The notes beneath the pieces were generated by a model, which saw only the letters and a program-made list of their open reading frames with translations, was not told the DNA's origin and did not search any database. Positions 36,553 through 45,899 of a DNA stretch of 64,000 bases are shown piece after piece (the first letter of the stretch is position 1; each line of letters begins with the position of its first letter). This stretch comes from Roseobacter sp. HKCCD6576-2 (lineage in GTDB: Bacteria; Pseudomonadota; Alphaproteobacteria; Rhodobacterales; Rhodobacteraceae), in contig NZ_WVNW01000001.1 of NCBI RefSeq assembly GCF_013179285.1, forward strand, positions 186,001 through 250,000, read 5' to 3'. The position numbers were made by a program, and so were the translations under genes.

Positions 36553-37128
36553 TCAGCGGCGGCAGCTGGCCAGTTGTAGCTGATAGGTTTGCGCGCGGTC
36601 GGCCACATCGCTGGCCACGCGGAGAAGCCAGGGTTTGGCGTTATAGCTGCCGCGGGCATAGCCTGTGTGGCCCTCATGATAGGCCAGATACTGGTTCCGC
36701 GCATCGGTTAGCGGCACACCGTTCCGTTCCACTGTGCGGGTCATATACCAGCCCATGAAATCGGTCGCATCGCCGATATCAGTGCGCCGGGCCCGGCGAT
36801 TGCCGGTAGAGCGCTGATATTCTTCCCAAGTTCCGTCTAACGCCTGGCTATAGCCAAAGGCGGAGCTTTGGCGCCCCATGGGGATCACCCCAAGCGCATA
36901 GCGAAACGGCGTCCGCGCATCGCCGATAAACCGGCTTTCCTGGTAAATTGTCGCCATCTGCACATGGATTGGCACGCCCCAATTACGCTCGGTCGCGCGC
37001 ATCGCGCGGAAATACGCCGGGCGTTCGTCTGCGATCTCGCAGGCATTATCCAGGTCTCGAGGGGCCGAGAAATTGCGCCCACAGCCTGCCAATACCAGCA
37101 ACATCAGGAAAAACACTGCCTGTTTCAT
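36553..37128 (-). CDS. SLT-domain (lysozyme-fold) lipoprotein, putative lytic transglycosylase
   Basis: 191 residues. Lipoprotein signal MKQAVFFLMLLVLAGC (lipobox LAGC, Cys16), then a soluble domain resembling the SLT family: IYQESRF contains the probable catalytic Glu-Ser pair, SSAFGYSQALDGTWEEYQ follows, and AYHEGHTGYARGSYN is the substrate-groove motif. It would cleave glycan strands as an anchored transglycosylase. The TDIGDATDFMGWYMT middle part is unlike MltC or EmtA, so exact class is not clear. Confidence 0.85.
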   Translation of the reverse strand: MKQAVFFLMLLVLAGCGRNFSAPRDLDNACEIADERPAYFRAMRATERNWGVPIHVQMATIYQESRFIGDARTPFRYALGVIPMGRQSSAFGYSQALDGTWEEYQRSTGNRRARRTDIGDATDFMGWYMTRTVERNGVPLTDARNQYLAYHEGHTGYARGSYNAKPWLLRVASDVADRAQTYQLQLASCRR

Positions 37129-37381
37129 GAATTTTTGCCTGCTCGAATTCTATATTTGTTTTGAAGGAGTATACGGGATTTCTGCGGATCAGGAAATGCC
37201 AAGCTGCACATCATCGCCCAGGATGAACAGCATTGTGATGGTGCTGGCCAAACCATTCGTCTGATTGAGAATTTTGCACTGTCAAATTAAGGTTCACAGT
37301 CTGTTTCCCGCAAATCTGGCGATGTTCGATGGACAAGGGCCCGCCCCAAGGTTTAGGAAATTGTTAAGGGGGCGCTTCGCC

Positions 37382-37708
37382 ATGTTGACCAGCAACGCAA
37401 AATACAACCTCGGGCAGGTTGTTCGGCACAAAAAACACCCGTTTCGCGGGGTGGTTTTCGATATCGATCCGGAGTTTGCCAATACAGAGGAATGGTATGA
37501 CGCCATACCGGAGGGCAGCCGCCCGTCCAAGGCGCAGCCCTTCTATCACCTCTTGGCGGAGAATGATCAGACCTACTATGTCGCCTATGTGTCGGAGCAG
37601 AACCTTGTTCCCGACAACACCGGCGAGCCGGTTGATCACCCGGATTTGCCCGATTTGTTCGGCGATTTCCAAGACGGACGGTATCCGCTTGAATATCAGC
37701 TGAATTGA
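37382..37708 (+). CDS. hspQ: heat shock protein HspQ
   Basis: 108 residues matching HspQ/YccV: KYNLGQVVRHKKHPFRGVVFDIDPEF, then FYHLLAENDQTYYVAYVSEQNLV and the C-terminal FQDGRYPLEYQLN. Known in E. coli as a Lon specificity enhancer that also binds hemimethylated DNA near oriC. Start at ATG 37382 preceded by AAGGGGG ten bases upstream; earlier starts (37322, 37265) would add an unlike extension. No clear heat-shock promoter could be picked in the 253-base upstream gap. Confidence 0.9.
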   Translation: MLTSNAKYNLGQVVRHKKHPFRGVVFDIDPEFANTEEWYDAIPEGSRPSKAQPFYHLLAENDQTYYVAYVSEQNLVPDNTGEPVDHPDLPDLFGDFQDGRYPLEYQLN

Positions 37709-37714
37709 GCTACT

Positions 37715-37732
37715 GCGGCGCCGAAGCGCCGC
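37715..37732. terminator. UUCG-loop hairpin between convergent hspQ and ggt
   Basis: Perfect 7-bp all-GC stem (37715-37721 GCGGCGC with 37726-37732 GCGCCGC). The four-base loop reads CGAA on plus and TTCG on minus, which closed by C-G gives the very stable UUCG tetraloop for ggt transcripts. No U tract follows on either side, so it may work mainly as a 3' end stabiliser or Rho-dependent end point. Confidence 0.5.
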
Positions 37733-37736
37733 GCGA

Positions 37737-39317
37737 TCAATACCCGAGAGCACACCCATCTTTGCGCGGGTCTGAGCCGCCTTCCAAGAGGCCGGTTTCG
37801 GCGTCAATGCGGATTGCTTGCGCACCACCGATCGGTAGATCAGGCACCGCGATCTTGTGTCCTTTTGCGGCCAATGCGTCCTGCACATCCTGTGCATAGC
37901 CACGCTCGATCTTGAGTTCTCCGGCCTCGGCGAAACAGCGGGGGGCGTCGATTGCCGCCTGTGGCCCCATGCCGAAATCGACCACATTGGTCAAAAAGCG
38001 CGCATGTCCTGTGGCCTGGTACTGCCCGCCCATCACCCCGAAGGAGATCAGGTTGCCGTTCGGGTCACGCAGCATTCCTGGAAGGATGGTGTGCATCGGG
38101 CGCTTGCCGGGGCCAGCCTCGTTTGGGTGCCCCTCTGTCAAGGCAAAGCCTGCGCCGCGGTTGTGGAACAGGATGCCAAAGCGGTCACTGGCCAGGCCCG
38201 AGCCGAAGCTGTGGAAGATTGAGTAGATCAGGGAGACCGCCATCCGATCCTTGTCGACCACCGTGATATAGATGGTTTCTTTATGCACCGCTTCCGAGAC
38301 GGCTTCGGCATCCGTCATCGCGCCGTTGGGATCAATCAGCGCGGCCAAGGATTTGGCGGTTTCCGGCGATGTCAGATGGTCAACCCGAGTGCAGCTTTCT
38401 GCATCCGCGATGAAGCGATTGCGCGCATCATAGGCCAGTTTGGTCGCTTCGGCCTCAATATGTGCGCGTTCGGTCCCCCAAGGGTCCATGCTGGCGATGT
38501 CAAACTCCGCCAATATATTGGCGAGGAGGATTGCGGCGGCGCCCTGACCATTCGGCGGCAGCTCGATCAGCTCCGCACCGCGATAGGTGGTCTTGATCGG
38601 CGTGACGTAATCGCAGGCGACATTGGCGAAATCCGCCTCCGTCTGCGTGCCGCCCAAGGCCTGCAGGCTGGCGACCATATCGGCGGCAACTTCCCCCTCA
38701 TAAAATCCGGCGCGCCCTTCGGCGGCGATCTTGCGCAATACCTCTGCCTGCCCGGGTGCGCGGAACACCTGCCCGGGTTTCGGAACTTGGCCTTGTCGCA
38801 AGAACAAGTCTCGCGCCTTGCCAGACAGATTTCCGGCTGCTTCTGCCCAATCTGCGGCGACACGCGGTGCGACCGGCACGCCGTCCTCCGCATAGCGAAT
38901 GGCGGGAGAAAGGACATCGGCGAGAGCGAGCTGCCCCATATCGCCGTGCAATCGACAAAACCCATCCACGGCCCCGGGCACGGTCACGGCGGCCGGATGG
39001 TAGAGCGGCATCGTCTCGTGGCCGTCAGCCCGCAATGCGGCTGCGGACAATCCGGTCGGACCTTTGCCCGACGCATTCAGCCCAATGATCTCATCGCTGT
39101 CGCCGCGTTTCACCATGGCGAACATATCGCCGCCAAGGCCGGTCATCTGAGGTTCACAAAACCCGAGAAGAATCGCCGCCCCGATTGCGGCATCAACGGC
39201 GTTGCCACCTTGCTCCAAGAGGCCGACCGCCGCCTTTGCGGCGAGAGGATGTGAAGTTGCGCACATGCCGTTTTCTGCAAACACCGTTGAGCGGCCGGGT
39301 TGGTGAAAATCGCGCAT
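37737..39317 (-). CDS. gamma-glutamyltransferase family protein without signal peptide
   Basis: 526 residues, Ntn-hydrolase fold. Self-processing would cut before Thr348 (in KETIYITVVD), the catalytic Thr of the small subunit; the usual motif is TTHxSVVD. Other landmarks: NAVDAAIGAAILLGFCEPQMTG, LPPNGQGAAAILLANIL, HSFGSGL (glycine loop), PGKRPMHTILPGML and GGQYQATGHARFL. No N-terminal signal sequence, so it should stay in the cytoplasm, unlike E. coli Ggt. It may be an acylase or peptidase of the family and not a glutathione hydrolase. Start ATG 39317 with AAAGGT upstream. Confidence 0.86.
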   Translation of the reverse strand: MRDFHQPGRSTVFAENGMCATSHPLAAKAAVGLLEQGGNAVDAAIGAAILLGFCEPQMTGLGGDMFAMVKRGDSDEIIGLNASGKGPTGLSAAALRADGHETMPLYHPAAVTVPGAVDGFCRLHGDMGQLALADVLSPAIRYAEDGVPVAPRVAADWAEAAGNLSGKARDLFLRQGQVPKPGQVFRAPGQAEVLRKIAAEGRAGFYEGEVAADMVASLQALGGTQTEADFANVACDYVTPIKTTYRGAELIELPPNGQGAAAILLANILAEFDIASMDPWGTERAHIEAEATKLAYDARNRFIADAESCTRVDHLTSPETAKSLAALIDPNGAMTDAEAVSEAVHKETIYITVVDKDRMAVSLIYSIFHSFGSGLASDRFGILFHNRGAGFALTEGHPNEAGPGKRPMHTILPGMLRDPNGNLISFGVMGGQYQATGHARFLTNVVDFGMGPQAAIDAPRCFAEAGELKIERGYAQDVQDALAAKGHKIAVPDLPIGGAQAIRIDAETGLLEGGSDPRKDGCALGY

Positions 39318-39833
39318 ATGTCTACCTTTCCGTCGATGATCCGAAGGCAAAGTAGGGGAAGGGTCAGCAGGAGCAAGTGGGAAAACTGCAAGGACCTCGG
39401 AACCGCGCCACTGGGTGGGGGCTTTGCGACACGGCACCGAGGGAAGCCTATGCAGCTACAGCCTTGGTCTGGCGACTCAAACGGGCCAAGTTTGGGAACG
39501 ATTGTGGCGCTTCGGTGGCAATTTGGGTGGCCAGGAAACAATCATGATATGATCCGGTGATTGGCTTCGGTGGCCGGGCAATCGAAACGTCCGGGTGATT
39601 CTCTCGCGCGTTCAAGACCTGTCCTAACCCCAAGTTGGATCGTGGATGATGACCTGGCCAACCCCACTTATCTTGGCGTGTGACGATCGTCCTCCATATG
39701 GATCATGCAGGCGTCGCCTCGGTCTCCTTGGTCAGCGTCATCCCTGTTCCTTGCGCCGCCCGTAAGATAGAGTCTGGAAGTTAGGGCTTGCTCTTCGGTA
39801 TCGAAGGGTTGGGCGAAGAAAGCGGAGGGAAAC
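39318..39833. other. 516-base gap between divergent ggt and thiolase genes, no gene found
   Basis: No open frame with a family signature, no RNA gene, no repeat pair and no mobile-element end could be seen. The short frames here (largest about 60-85 codons) lack ribosome-binding sites and domain motifs. It must hold the promoters for ggt (left) and the thiolase (right). Next to the thiolase, CTTCG-GTAT-CGAAG (about 39793-39806) forms a small dyad. The base pattern looks less codon-like than the neighbours. Confidence 0.55.
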
Positions 39834-41012
39834 ATGGATAAGGTCGTCATTTGCGGCGCATCGCGAACGCCGATGGGCGGATTTCAGGGGGCGTTTTCTG
39901 ATGTCACCGCGGCAGATCTTGGCGGTGCGGCAATTGAGGCTGCTTTGGCACAATCTGGCGCGACAGCCGCGCAGGTGAACGAGTTGCTGATGGGCTGCGT
40001 TCTGCCCGCCGGTCAGGGCCAGGCTCCCGCGCGTCAAGCTGGCTTCAAGGCGGGCCTTGGCCAGGACGTTCCGGCCACCACACTGAACAAAATGTGCGGC
40101 TCCGGCATGAAGGCGGCGATGATCGCTTATGATCAACTCGCGCTTGGCCAAACCGATCTTATTGTGGCGGGCGGCATGGAGAGCATGACAAACGCGCCTT
40201 ACCTCCTGCCCAATATGCGCGGCGGTGCCCGCATTGGTCATGGGCAAACCATCGATCATATGTTCCTCGACGGGTTGGAAGACGCCTATGACAAAGGCCG
40301 TCTGATGGGCACCTTTGCCGAGGATTGTGCCGAGAAATACCAATTCACCCGCGAGGCGCAGGACGAGTATGCGCTGGGCTCACTCTCCAACGCTTTGGCT
40401 GCGATCGAAAGCGGCGCCTTCGCTGATGAGGTGACCCCTGTAACGGTGACAACCCGCAAGGGCGCCTTTGAAGTCGCCGTCGATGAACAGCCCGGAAATG
40501 CCCGGCCCGAGAAAATCCCGACCCTGAAACCAGCCTTCCGCAAAGATGGCACTGTGACACCCGCAAATGCATCCTCGATCTCCGACGGGGCGGCGGCTTT
40601 GGTCCTGGCCCGCGAAACCGTGGCGGAAGAAAACGGCCTGCCGATCCGCGCCTGCATTCTCGGCCACGCCTCCCATGCGCAGGAGCCCGGTTGGTTCACC
40701 ACCGCGCCGGTCCCTGCGGCGGAGAAACTGCTCGCCCGGCTTGGCTGGACCGCCGAAGATGTCGACCTTTGGGAAGTGAACGAAGCTTTCGCAGTTGTTC
40801 CCATGGCCTTCATGCACGCGTTCAACCTGCCGCGCGAGAAGGTCAATGTGAACGGCGGCGCTTGCGCCCTCGGCCATCCAATCGGGGCCTCTGGCGCGCG
40901 GATTATGGTCACCCTGCTCAACGCGCTGGAAAAACGCGACCTCAAACGCGGTATCGCGGCGATCTGTATCGGTGGCGGAGAAGGCACGGCCATTGCCATC
41001 GAGCGGGTCTGA
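39834..41012 (+). CDS. acetyl-CoA C-acetyltransferase (thiolase)
   Basis: 392 residues, standard thiolase size. Condenses two acetyl-CoA to acetoacetyl-CoA or cleaves 3-ketoacyl-CoA. Nucleophilic Cys88 in NKMCGSGMKAAM, NVNGGACALGHPIGASG with catalytic His near 348, and the second Cys near 378 in CIGGGEGTA. This matches the short-chain (PhaA/AtoB) group more than FadA. No phaB or fad genes are nearby. GGAGGG precedes the ATG. Confidence 0.92.
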   Translation: MDKVVICGASRTPMGGFQGAFSDVTAADLGGAAIEAALAQSGATAAQVNELLMGCVLPAGQGQAPARQAGFKAGLGQDVPATTLNKMCGSGMKAAMIAYDQLALGQTDLIVAGGMESMTNAPYLLPNMRGGARIGHGQTIDHMFLDGLEDAYDKGRLMGTFAEDCAEKYQFTREAQDEYALGSLSNALAAIESGAFADEVTPVTVTTRKGAFEVAVDEQPGNARPEKIPTLKPAFRKDGTVTPANASSISDGAAALVLARETVAEENGLPIRACILGHASHAQEPGWFTTAPVPAAEKLLARLGWTAEDVDLWEVNEAFAVVPMAFMHAFNLPREKVNVNGGACALGHPIGASGARIMVTLLNALEKRDLKRGIAAICIGGGEGTAIAIERV

Positions 41013-41045
41013 CCTTCTCTGCTTCAAAAATATCCTCGGGGAGCG

Positions 41046-41066
41046 CGAGGGGTGGAAAACCCCTCG
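41046..41066 (+). terminator. possible terminator or hairpin after the thiolase gene
   Basis: 7-bp stem CGAGGGG (41046-41052) with CCCCTCG (41060-41066), 7-base A-rich loop, 34 bases after the thiolase stop. No U tract follows (TTCCC), so termination here would be weak or Rho-dependent. It also lies 27 bases before the GAF-domain gene. Confidence 0.4.
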
Positions 41067-41092
41067 TTCCCACAGAAATCCAAAGCGCTACC

Positions 41093-41545
41093 ATGAATGT
41101 AAACTACCAGACCCTCGCCCAGACCCTCGCCAGCCTCACCGACGGCGAAACCGATGAGGTCGCGCTCATGGCGACCGTTGCCTGCGAGGTGCATCACGCC
41201 GATGATCGCTTCGACTGGACCGGGTTTTACCGGGTCACAGAGCCGGAACTCCTTAAAATCGGTCCCTACCAAGGCGGACATGGCTGCCTGCATATCCCGT
41301 TTTCGCGCGGGGTCTGCGGCGCTGCGGCCCGGACCGGCGCGGTGCAGCTCGTCGACGATGTGGATGCCTTCCCCGGCCATATCGCCTGCGCCTCCTCGAC
41401 CCGATCCGAACTGGTCCTGCCGGTCTGGAACAAAGCTGGCGACCTGATTGGTGTCTTCGACATCGACAGCGATCAGCCGAGCGCTTTCACCAAAAAAGAT
41501 GCGGACCGGTTAACCACGATCTTGGCGGACACCTTCCAGCGCTAA
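41093..41545 (+). CDS. msrC: free methionine-(R)-sulfoxide reductase (GAF domain, fRMsr)
   Basis: 150 residues, a single GAF domain. Cys65, Cys75 and Cys99 have the spacing (10 and 24) of the three redox cysteines of E. coli fRMsr (Cys84, Cys94, Cys118), in the contexts GGHGCLHIPFSRGVCGAAA and HIACASSTRSELVLP. It would reduce free Met-R-sulfoxide using thioredoxin. The start at ATG 41093 fits the family; a longer open frame upstream is inside the thiolase in another frame. Convergent with rmuC with overlapping stops. Confidence 0.9.
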   Translation: MNVNYQTLAQTLASLTDGETDEVALMATVACEVHHADDRFDWTGFYRVTEPELLKIGPYQGGHGCLHIPFSRGVCGAAARTGAVQLVDDVDAFPGHIACASSTRSELVLPVWNKAGDLIGVFDIDSDQPSAFTKKDADRLTTILADTFQR

Positions 41546-42711
41546 CGGCGCGGCAGGGGCACCACACTGTCGCCGGGCGCATCTGGGGCCAATTCCTCGA
41601 AATCGAAATTGTCGAGCCGTTCGGCGCGTTTGCCGGCCCGGGCGCTCGCAGTCAGGATTCCCGCCAAATCCTCGCCTGCCTGCCGCAAATGCGTTTCCAG
41701 CTTGCCAGCCCGTTCCTCCACGATCTCCACATCCCGATGCAACTGCTTCAGCGCTTTGCGTATCTCACCGGCCTGTTCTCGCATCCGGGCATCTTTCAGG
41801 ACGGCGCGCATCGTGTTGAGCGTTGCCATGCAGGTGGTGGGCGACACGATCCAAACACGCGCGGCGAACCCTTCGCGCACAAGCTCCGGGAAATTCGCGT
41901 GTAACTCGGCGTAAACCGCTTCGGAGGGTAGGAACATCAGCGCCCCCTCGGCGGTCTCCCCTTCCAGAATATAGCGCTCAGAGATCGCCTTGATATGCGC
42001 TTTGACGGCCACGCGCATCTGCTTGGCGGCTTCATTCATCTCATACTCGGTCTTCGCCCGACGAAGCGCTTCATAGGCCTCCAGGGGAAACTTCGAGTCG
42101 ATCACAATCGGTCCCGGTGGGTTCGGCAGATGGATCAGCGCATCGGCGCGTTTGCCGTTGGAAAGCGTCGCCTGAAACGCATAACTGTCCGATGGCAGCG
42201 CCTTCGATACGATATCGTTCAACTGAATCTCGCCAAATGCGCCGCGTGTTTGCTTGTTCGACAGAATATCTTGCAGGCTCAACACATCACCCGAAAGCTT
42301 CTCGATATTCGCCTGGGCCTTGTCGATCTGCTCCAGCTTCTGCTGCAACTCGCCCAGGCTCCGCGCGGTGCGGGTTGAGGTGCCGTGCAGTGTCTCGCCC
42401 ATGGATTTCTGCACATCTTCCAGACGCCGTTCCATTGCTTCCAGCATCTGCGCCTGTGCTTTGGCCTGCATTTCCGAGACATGGGAAAGTCCGCCGGCCA
42501 GTTGATGTTGACCATCGCTCAACCCCTGCACCCGTTGCCCAAGCCCGCCGATATGCTGCGCCAACGGTTCCACCGCGCGGGCCGAGCGGTTGGCGGCACG
42601 CATCGCCAGGACGATCAGGATCAGCATGAGCAAAAGGATACCGCCGCCGATGACAAGTGCCAGGATCAGCGGGTCGCTGAGGTCAATCTGGGTCTCGCCA
42701 AACTGTATCAT
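41542..42711 (-). CDS. rmuC: DNA recombination protein RmuC
   Basis: 389 residues. N-terminal membrane helix (about 13-37, [24 protein letters not shown]), coiled coil to about 150 (long Gln/Glu-rich region), then a PD-(D/E)XK-like nuclease domain with [26 protein letters not shown] and the VIDSKFP Lys, ending in [17 protein letters not shown]. In E. coli RmuC limits inversions between short repeats. The ATG overlaps the mutL stop (ATGA), so they form one operon. Confidence 0.92.
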   Translation of the reverse strand: MIQFGETQIDLSDPLILALVIGGGILLLMLILIVLAMRAANRSARAVEPLAQHIGGLGQRVQGLSDGQHQLAGGLSHVSEMQAKAQAQMLEAMERRLEDVQKSMGETLHGTSTRTARSLGELQQKLEQIDKAQANIEKLSGDVLSLQDILSNKQTRGAFGEIQLNDIVSKALPSDSYAFQATLSNGKRADALIHLPNPPGPIVIDSKFPLEAYEALRRAKTEYEMNEAAKQMRVAVKAHIKAISERYILEGETAEGALMFLPSEAVYAELHANFPELVREGFAARVWIVSPTTCMATLNTMRAVLKDARMREQAGEIRKALKQLHRDVEIVEERAGKLETHLRQAGEDLAGILTASARAGKRAERLDNFDFEELAPDAPGDSVVPLPRR

Positions 42712-44543
42712 GTCCGCCCAAACAGCCGTTCAATATCGCTGAGTTTTAGCTCCACATAGGTCGGCCGCCCATGGTTGCATTGCCCCGAATGTGGCGTCGC
42801 CTCCATCTCACGCAGAAGCGCGTTCATCTCATCGGCCTGCATCCGCCGCCCCGACCGGATTGATCCATGGCAGGCAACGCGGCTCAAAATCGCTTCGATC
42901 CGGGCTTGCAAGGTCTGACTGTCGCCCAGCTCATCCAGCTCATCGAGAATATCGCGGAGCATTGCCTCGGCATTGACGGCGCCCAGGATCGCGGGCGTCT
43001 CCCGCACCGCAACCGTGCCCGGCCCAAACGCCTCGATCCCGAGCCCAAAGCGCGCCAGCTCCGGGGCCATGTCCAAGAGCCGTTCAGCGTCCGTGCCAAG
43101 CGTCACGATTTCCGGGATCAACAGAGCCTGCGCGGCAACGCCATTTTCCGCCATCTGGCGTTTCAGTTTCTCATAGACCAGCCGCTCATGGGCCGCGTGT
43201 TGATCGACAATCACCAGCCCATCCTCGGTCTGAGCCAGGATATAGTTTTCATGCACCTGCGCCCGCGCCGCGCCCAAGGGCAGAGCTTCAACCTCGCCCG
43301 GGTCTTCTTCGATGACCTCAACCCTTGCGCTGGCCTCGGCAAAGGGCTCTGCGGTTTCAGAAAGACCGGGCGCCTGCCACTCGCGCGCGGCGCGCAGGGT
43401 GGTCTGGCTTGGCCGGTCCATCTGATAGATGCGTGGCTCCACTGGTTCGGGCCGCATCGCCCCAAGCGTGGCCCCCGCCACAGTGGTCGAGGCACGGTGC
43501 CCCGCTTCGGCCAGGGCATGACGGAGCGCTGTGACGATCAAGCCCCGTGCCACACCCGGCTCGCGAAACCGAACCTCCGCCTTCGCGGGATGCACATTCA
43601 CATCCACCCGCTCGGGCGGGCAGTCGATGAAAAGCGCCACGGCGGGGTGCCGGTCCCGGCTCAGGAAATCCGCGTAGGCCCCGCGCAGGGCGCCAACCAA
43701 GAGCTTGTCGCGCACAGGGCGGCCATTGACGAAGAGATACTGCGCCACGGCAGACCCGCGCGAATAGGTCGGCAGGCCCGCATAGCCAATCAACCGCAGC
43801 CCCTCTCGCTCGGCCTCGATCGGCAGGGCGTTCTCAGTAAACTCGCGCCCCATCACGGTGCCAAGCCGGGCGCGCAGCGCGTCGAATAACTCGCCCTGTT
43901 CCGCATCGGCGCGGAAGGTCACCCGCGCCGCGCCATCGCTCACATCGCGCAGGGTGAACCCAACGCCAGGCTCCGCCATCGCGAGCCGTTTCACCACATC
44001 GGAGATCGCCTGCATCTCGGCGCGATCCGTGCGCAGGAACTTCAGCCGGGCGGGCGTGGCAAAAAACAAATCGCGTAACTCTACGACGGTGCCAGCGGAC
44101 AGAGCGGCGGGTTTCACCGGACCTATCGCGCCGCCGCTCACGCTGACCTGATGCGCCTCGCCACCGGCCATCCGGCTCGTGATCGTCAATCGCCCGACCG
44201 CGCCAAGCGAGGGCAAAGCCTCGCCGCGAAACCCGAAGGAGCGGATGTTCAGCAAGTCCGAGCCGTCGATTTTCGACGTGGCGTGCCGCGCCAAGGCCAG
44301 CGGCAAATCCTCCGGCCCCATGCCGCACCCATCATCCGTCACTCGGATCAGGCGCTTGCCGCCATGGCCGACATCAATCGAGATACGGCTGGCGCCCGCA
44401 TCAATCGCGTTTTCCACAAGCTCTTTCACCGCAGACGCAGGGCGTTCGACAACTTCCCCCGCCGCAATCCGATTGATTGCGGTGTCGTCCAATTGTCGGA
44501 TCACCCGGGGTGGGTCGCCTATCTTGGGGTGTGGGTTGGCCAT
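42708..44543 (-). CDS. mutL: DNA mismatch repair protein MutL, endonuclease type
   Basis: 611 residues. GHKL ATPase domain: [11 protein letters not shown] (about 41-51), [17 protein letters not shown]. The C-terminal dimerisation domain keeps the latent endonuclease motif [12 protein letters not shown] (about 445), that is DQHA-x2-E-x4-E, plus ACHGSIRSG and [11 protein letters not shown] metal-binding motifs. This is the nicking form, as expected in bacteria lacking MutH. The mutS gene is not in the window. rmuC follows by ATGA overlap. Confidence 0.96.
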   Translation of the reverse strand: MANPHPKIGDPPRVIRQLDDTAINRIAAGEVVERPASAVKELVENAIDAGASRISIDVGHGGKRLIRVTDDGCGMGPEDLPLALARHATSKIDGSDLLNIRSFGFRGEALPSLGAVGRLTITSRMAGGEAHQVSVSGGAIGPVKPAALSAGTVVELRDLFFATPARLKFLRTDRAEMQAISDVVKRLAMAEPGVGFTLRDVSDGAARVTFRADAEQGELFDALRARLGTVMGREFTENALPIEAEREGLRLIGYAGLPTYSRGSAVAQYLFVNGRPVRDKLLVGALRGAYADFLSRDRHPAVALFIDCPPERVDVNVHPAKAEVRFREPGVARGLIVTALRHALAEAGHRASTTVAGATLGAMRPEPVEPRIYQMDRPSQTTLRAAREWQAPGLSETAEPFAEASARVEVIEEDPGEVEALPLGAARAQVHENYILAQTEDGLVIVDQHAAHERLVYEKLKRQMAENGVAAQALLIPEIVTLGTDAERLLDMAPELARFGLGIEAFGPGTVAVRETPAILGAVNAEAMLRDILDELDELGDSQTLQARIEAILSRVACHGSIRSGRRMQADEMNALLREMEATPHSGQCNHGRPTYVELKLSDIERLFGRT

Positions 44544-44588
44544 GCCACTATGGGTAGCATGGCCAATGCCGATTCGGAAACGGGTGTC

Positions 44589-45899
44589 TCAGTTGGACGG
44601 GCCCAACCCCTCGGGCTGCCCAACGACGACAAAATGCAAACCGTCGGGCTGCAAGAACTCTCCGGCAACCCGGCGAATATCGTCCATTGTGACCGCTTCG
44701 ACCTGCGCGTTTCGGGTCGCGATATAGTCGACGGGCATGCCGTCTTGCTGCATGCCAGCCATGATCCCGGCGATGGTGTCATTGCCGTCGAAACGCAGGG
44801 GGTAGGCCCCGGTCATGAAGGTGATCGCATCGCGCAGCTCTTCGTCTGTCACGCCATTGGCCGCGATATCGGCCCATTGATCTCGGGTCACGGCGACGGC
44901 TTCGGCCACCAGATCATTGGAGGAGGAAAACTGACCTGCGATCATCGGCTGGTGGTCTGAAAGCGCGAGGTAGGAGTAAATACCGTAGGTGAGTCCGCGT
45001 GCGATCCGAACTTCCCGCATAAGGCGCGAGCGGAAATTGCCGCCACCCATGATCTGGTTCAGAACGAAGGCCGGGAAGAAATCCGGATCGGTCCGCTCGA
45101 TCCCGCGATGGCCGAATACCGCCACCGATTGCGGGGTCGGGAAGTCCACAACCGTCGTGCCGCCCTCCAACAGATACTCCGCCGGGCCAGGCAGTGGTGC
45201 GCCCTCGGCGGGCAAGTCGCCCAGGAGTGTGTCCAGAAGCAGCCCCAATTCTTCGGCGCTAATGTCGCCCGCAGCCCCGACATAAACCCGATCACGGGCG
45301 AAGACAGCGGTATGGGTGGCAACCATATCCTCGCGCGTCAGAGCAGAGACCGTTTCGACCGTGCCAAGCTGAGAACTGCCATAGGGATGCGCACCGAACG
45401 CCAGCGCGTTGAACCGTTCTTGCGCAATGGAATCCGGGTCCTGCAAGTTCGACTCGATCAAGGCCATGACCTGACCGCGCACGCGATCAAATGCGTCTTG
45501 ATCAAACCGGGGGGTGATCAGCGCTTGGCGCAGCAAATCAGCGGCCTGGTCACGGTTCTGCGTCAGCATTTCCACGCTGACCGAGACGCTGTCGCGATAG
45601 GCATTGAAAGAAAAGCCTGCGGCCAAGGCTTCGGTTGCTTGTGCAAAGCCTTGTGCGTCCAGCTCGCCGGCCCCTTCCTCTAGCAGCCCGGTCATAAGAT
45701 AGACCGCGCCGCGATCTTCCGGCGCGTCCATTGAGGTGCCGCCCTGAAACCGAATGTCCAGCGCCACGAACGGGATCGACGAGTCTTCTACCAGCCATGC
45801 GGTGATGCCGCCCGGCGACGTGACTTCTTGGATCTCCACTGCCCAAGCAGGCAAGGAGCAGACCATTGCGATAAGTGCGGTGAGCGTGGCGCGGATCAT
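44589..45899 (-). CDS. M16 family peptidase-like subunit lacking the zinc motif
   Basis: 436 residues with signal peptide MIRATLTALIAMVCSLPAWA. M16 fold, but at the position of the zinc-binding HxxEH the sequence reads RGAVYLMTGLLEEGAG, so metal and catalysis are absent. The C-terminal half keeps the substrate-binding Arg/Tyr region (FRSRLMREVRIARGLTYGIYSYLA), as in inactive partners of M16B heterodimers. Its ATG overlaps the stop of the catalytic partner gene (ATGA), suggesting equimolar synthesis of a heterodimer in the periplasm. Confidence 0.9.
   Translation of the reverse strand: MIRATLTALIAMVCSLPAWAVEIQEVTSPGGITAWLVEDSSIPFVALDIRFQGGTSMDAPEDRGAVYLMTGLLEEGAGELDAQGFAQATEALAAGFSFNAYRDSVSVSVEMLTQNRDQAADLLRQALITPRFDQDAFDRVRGQVMALIESNLQDPDSIAQERFNALAFGAHPYGSSQLGTVETVSALTREDMVATHTAVFARDRVYVGAAGDISAEELGLLLDTLLGDLPAEGAPLPGPAEYLLEGGTTVVDFPTPQSVAVFGHRGIERTDPDFFPAFVLNQIMGGGNFRSRLMREVRIARGLTYGIYSYLALSDHQPMIAGQFSSSNDLVAEAVAVTRDQWADIAANGVTDEELRDAITFMTGAYPLRFDGNDTIAGIMAGMQQDGMPVDYIATRNAQVEAVTMDDIRRVAGEFLQPDGLHFVVVGQPEGLGPSN

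Noticed and set aside
37129-37381. Possible heat-shock promoter upstream of hspQ
   Set aside because: I could not find a convincing pair of sigma-32 elements with correct spacing; only loose partial matches were present.
39448-39633. Short minus-strand frame in the 516-base gap, considered as a decayed transposase end
   Set aside because: No DDE-like or terminal-repeat pattern and no match I recognise; too weak to report as a pseudogene.
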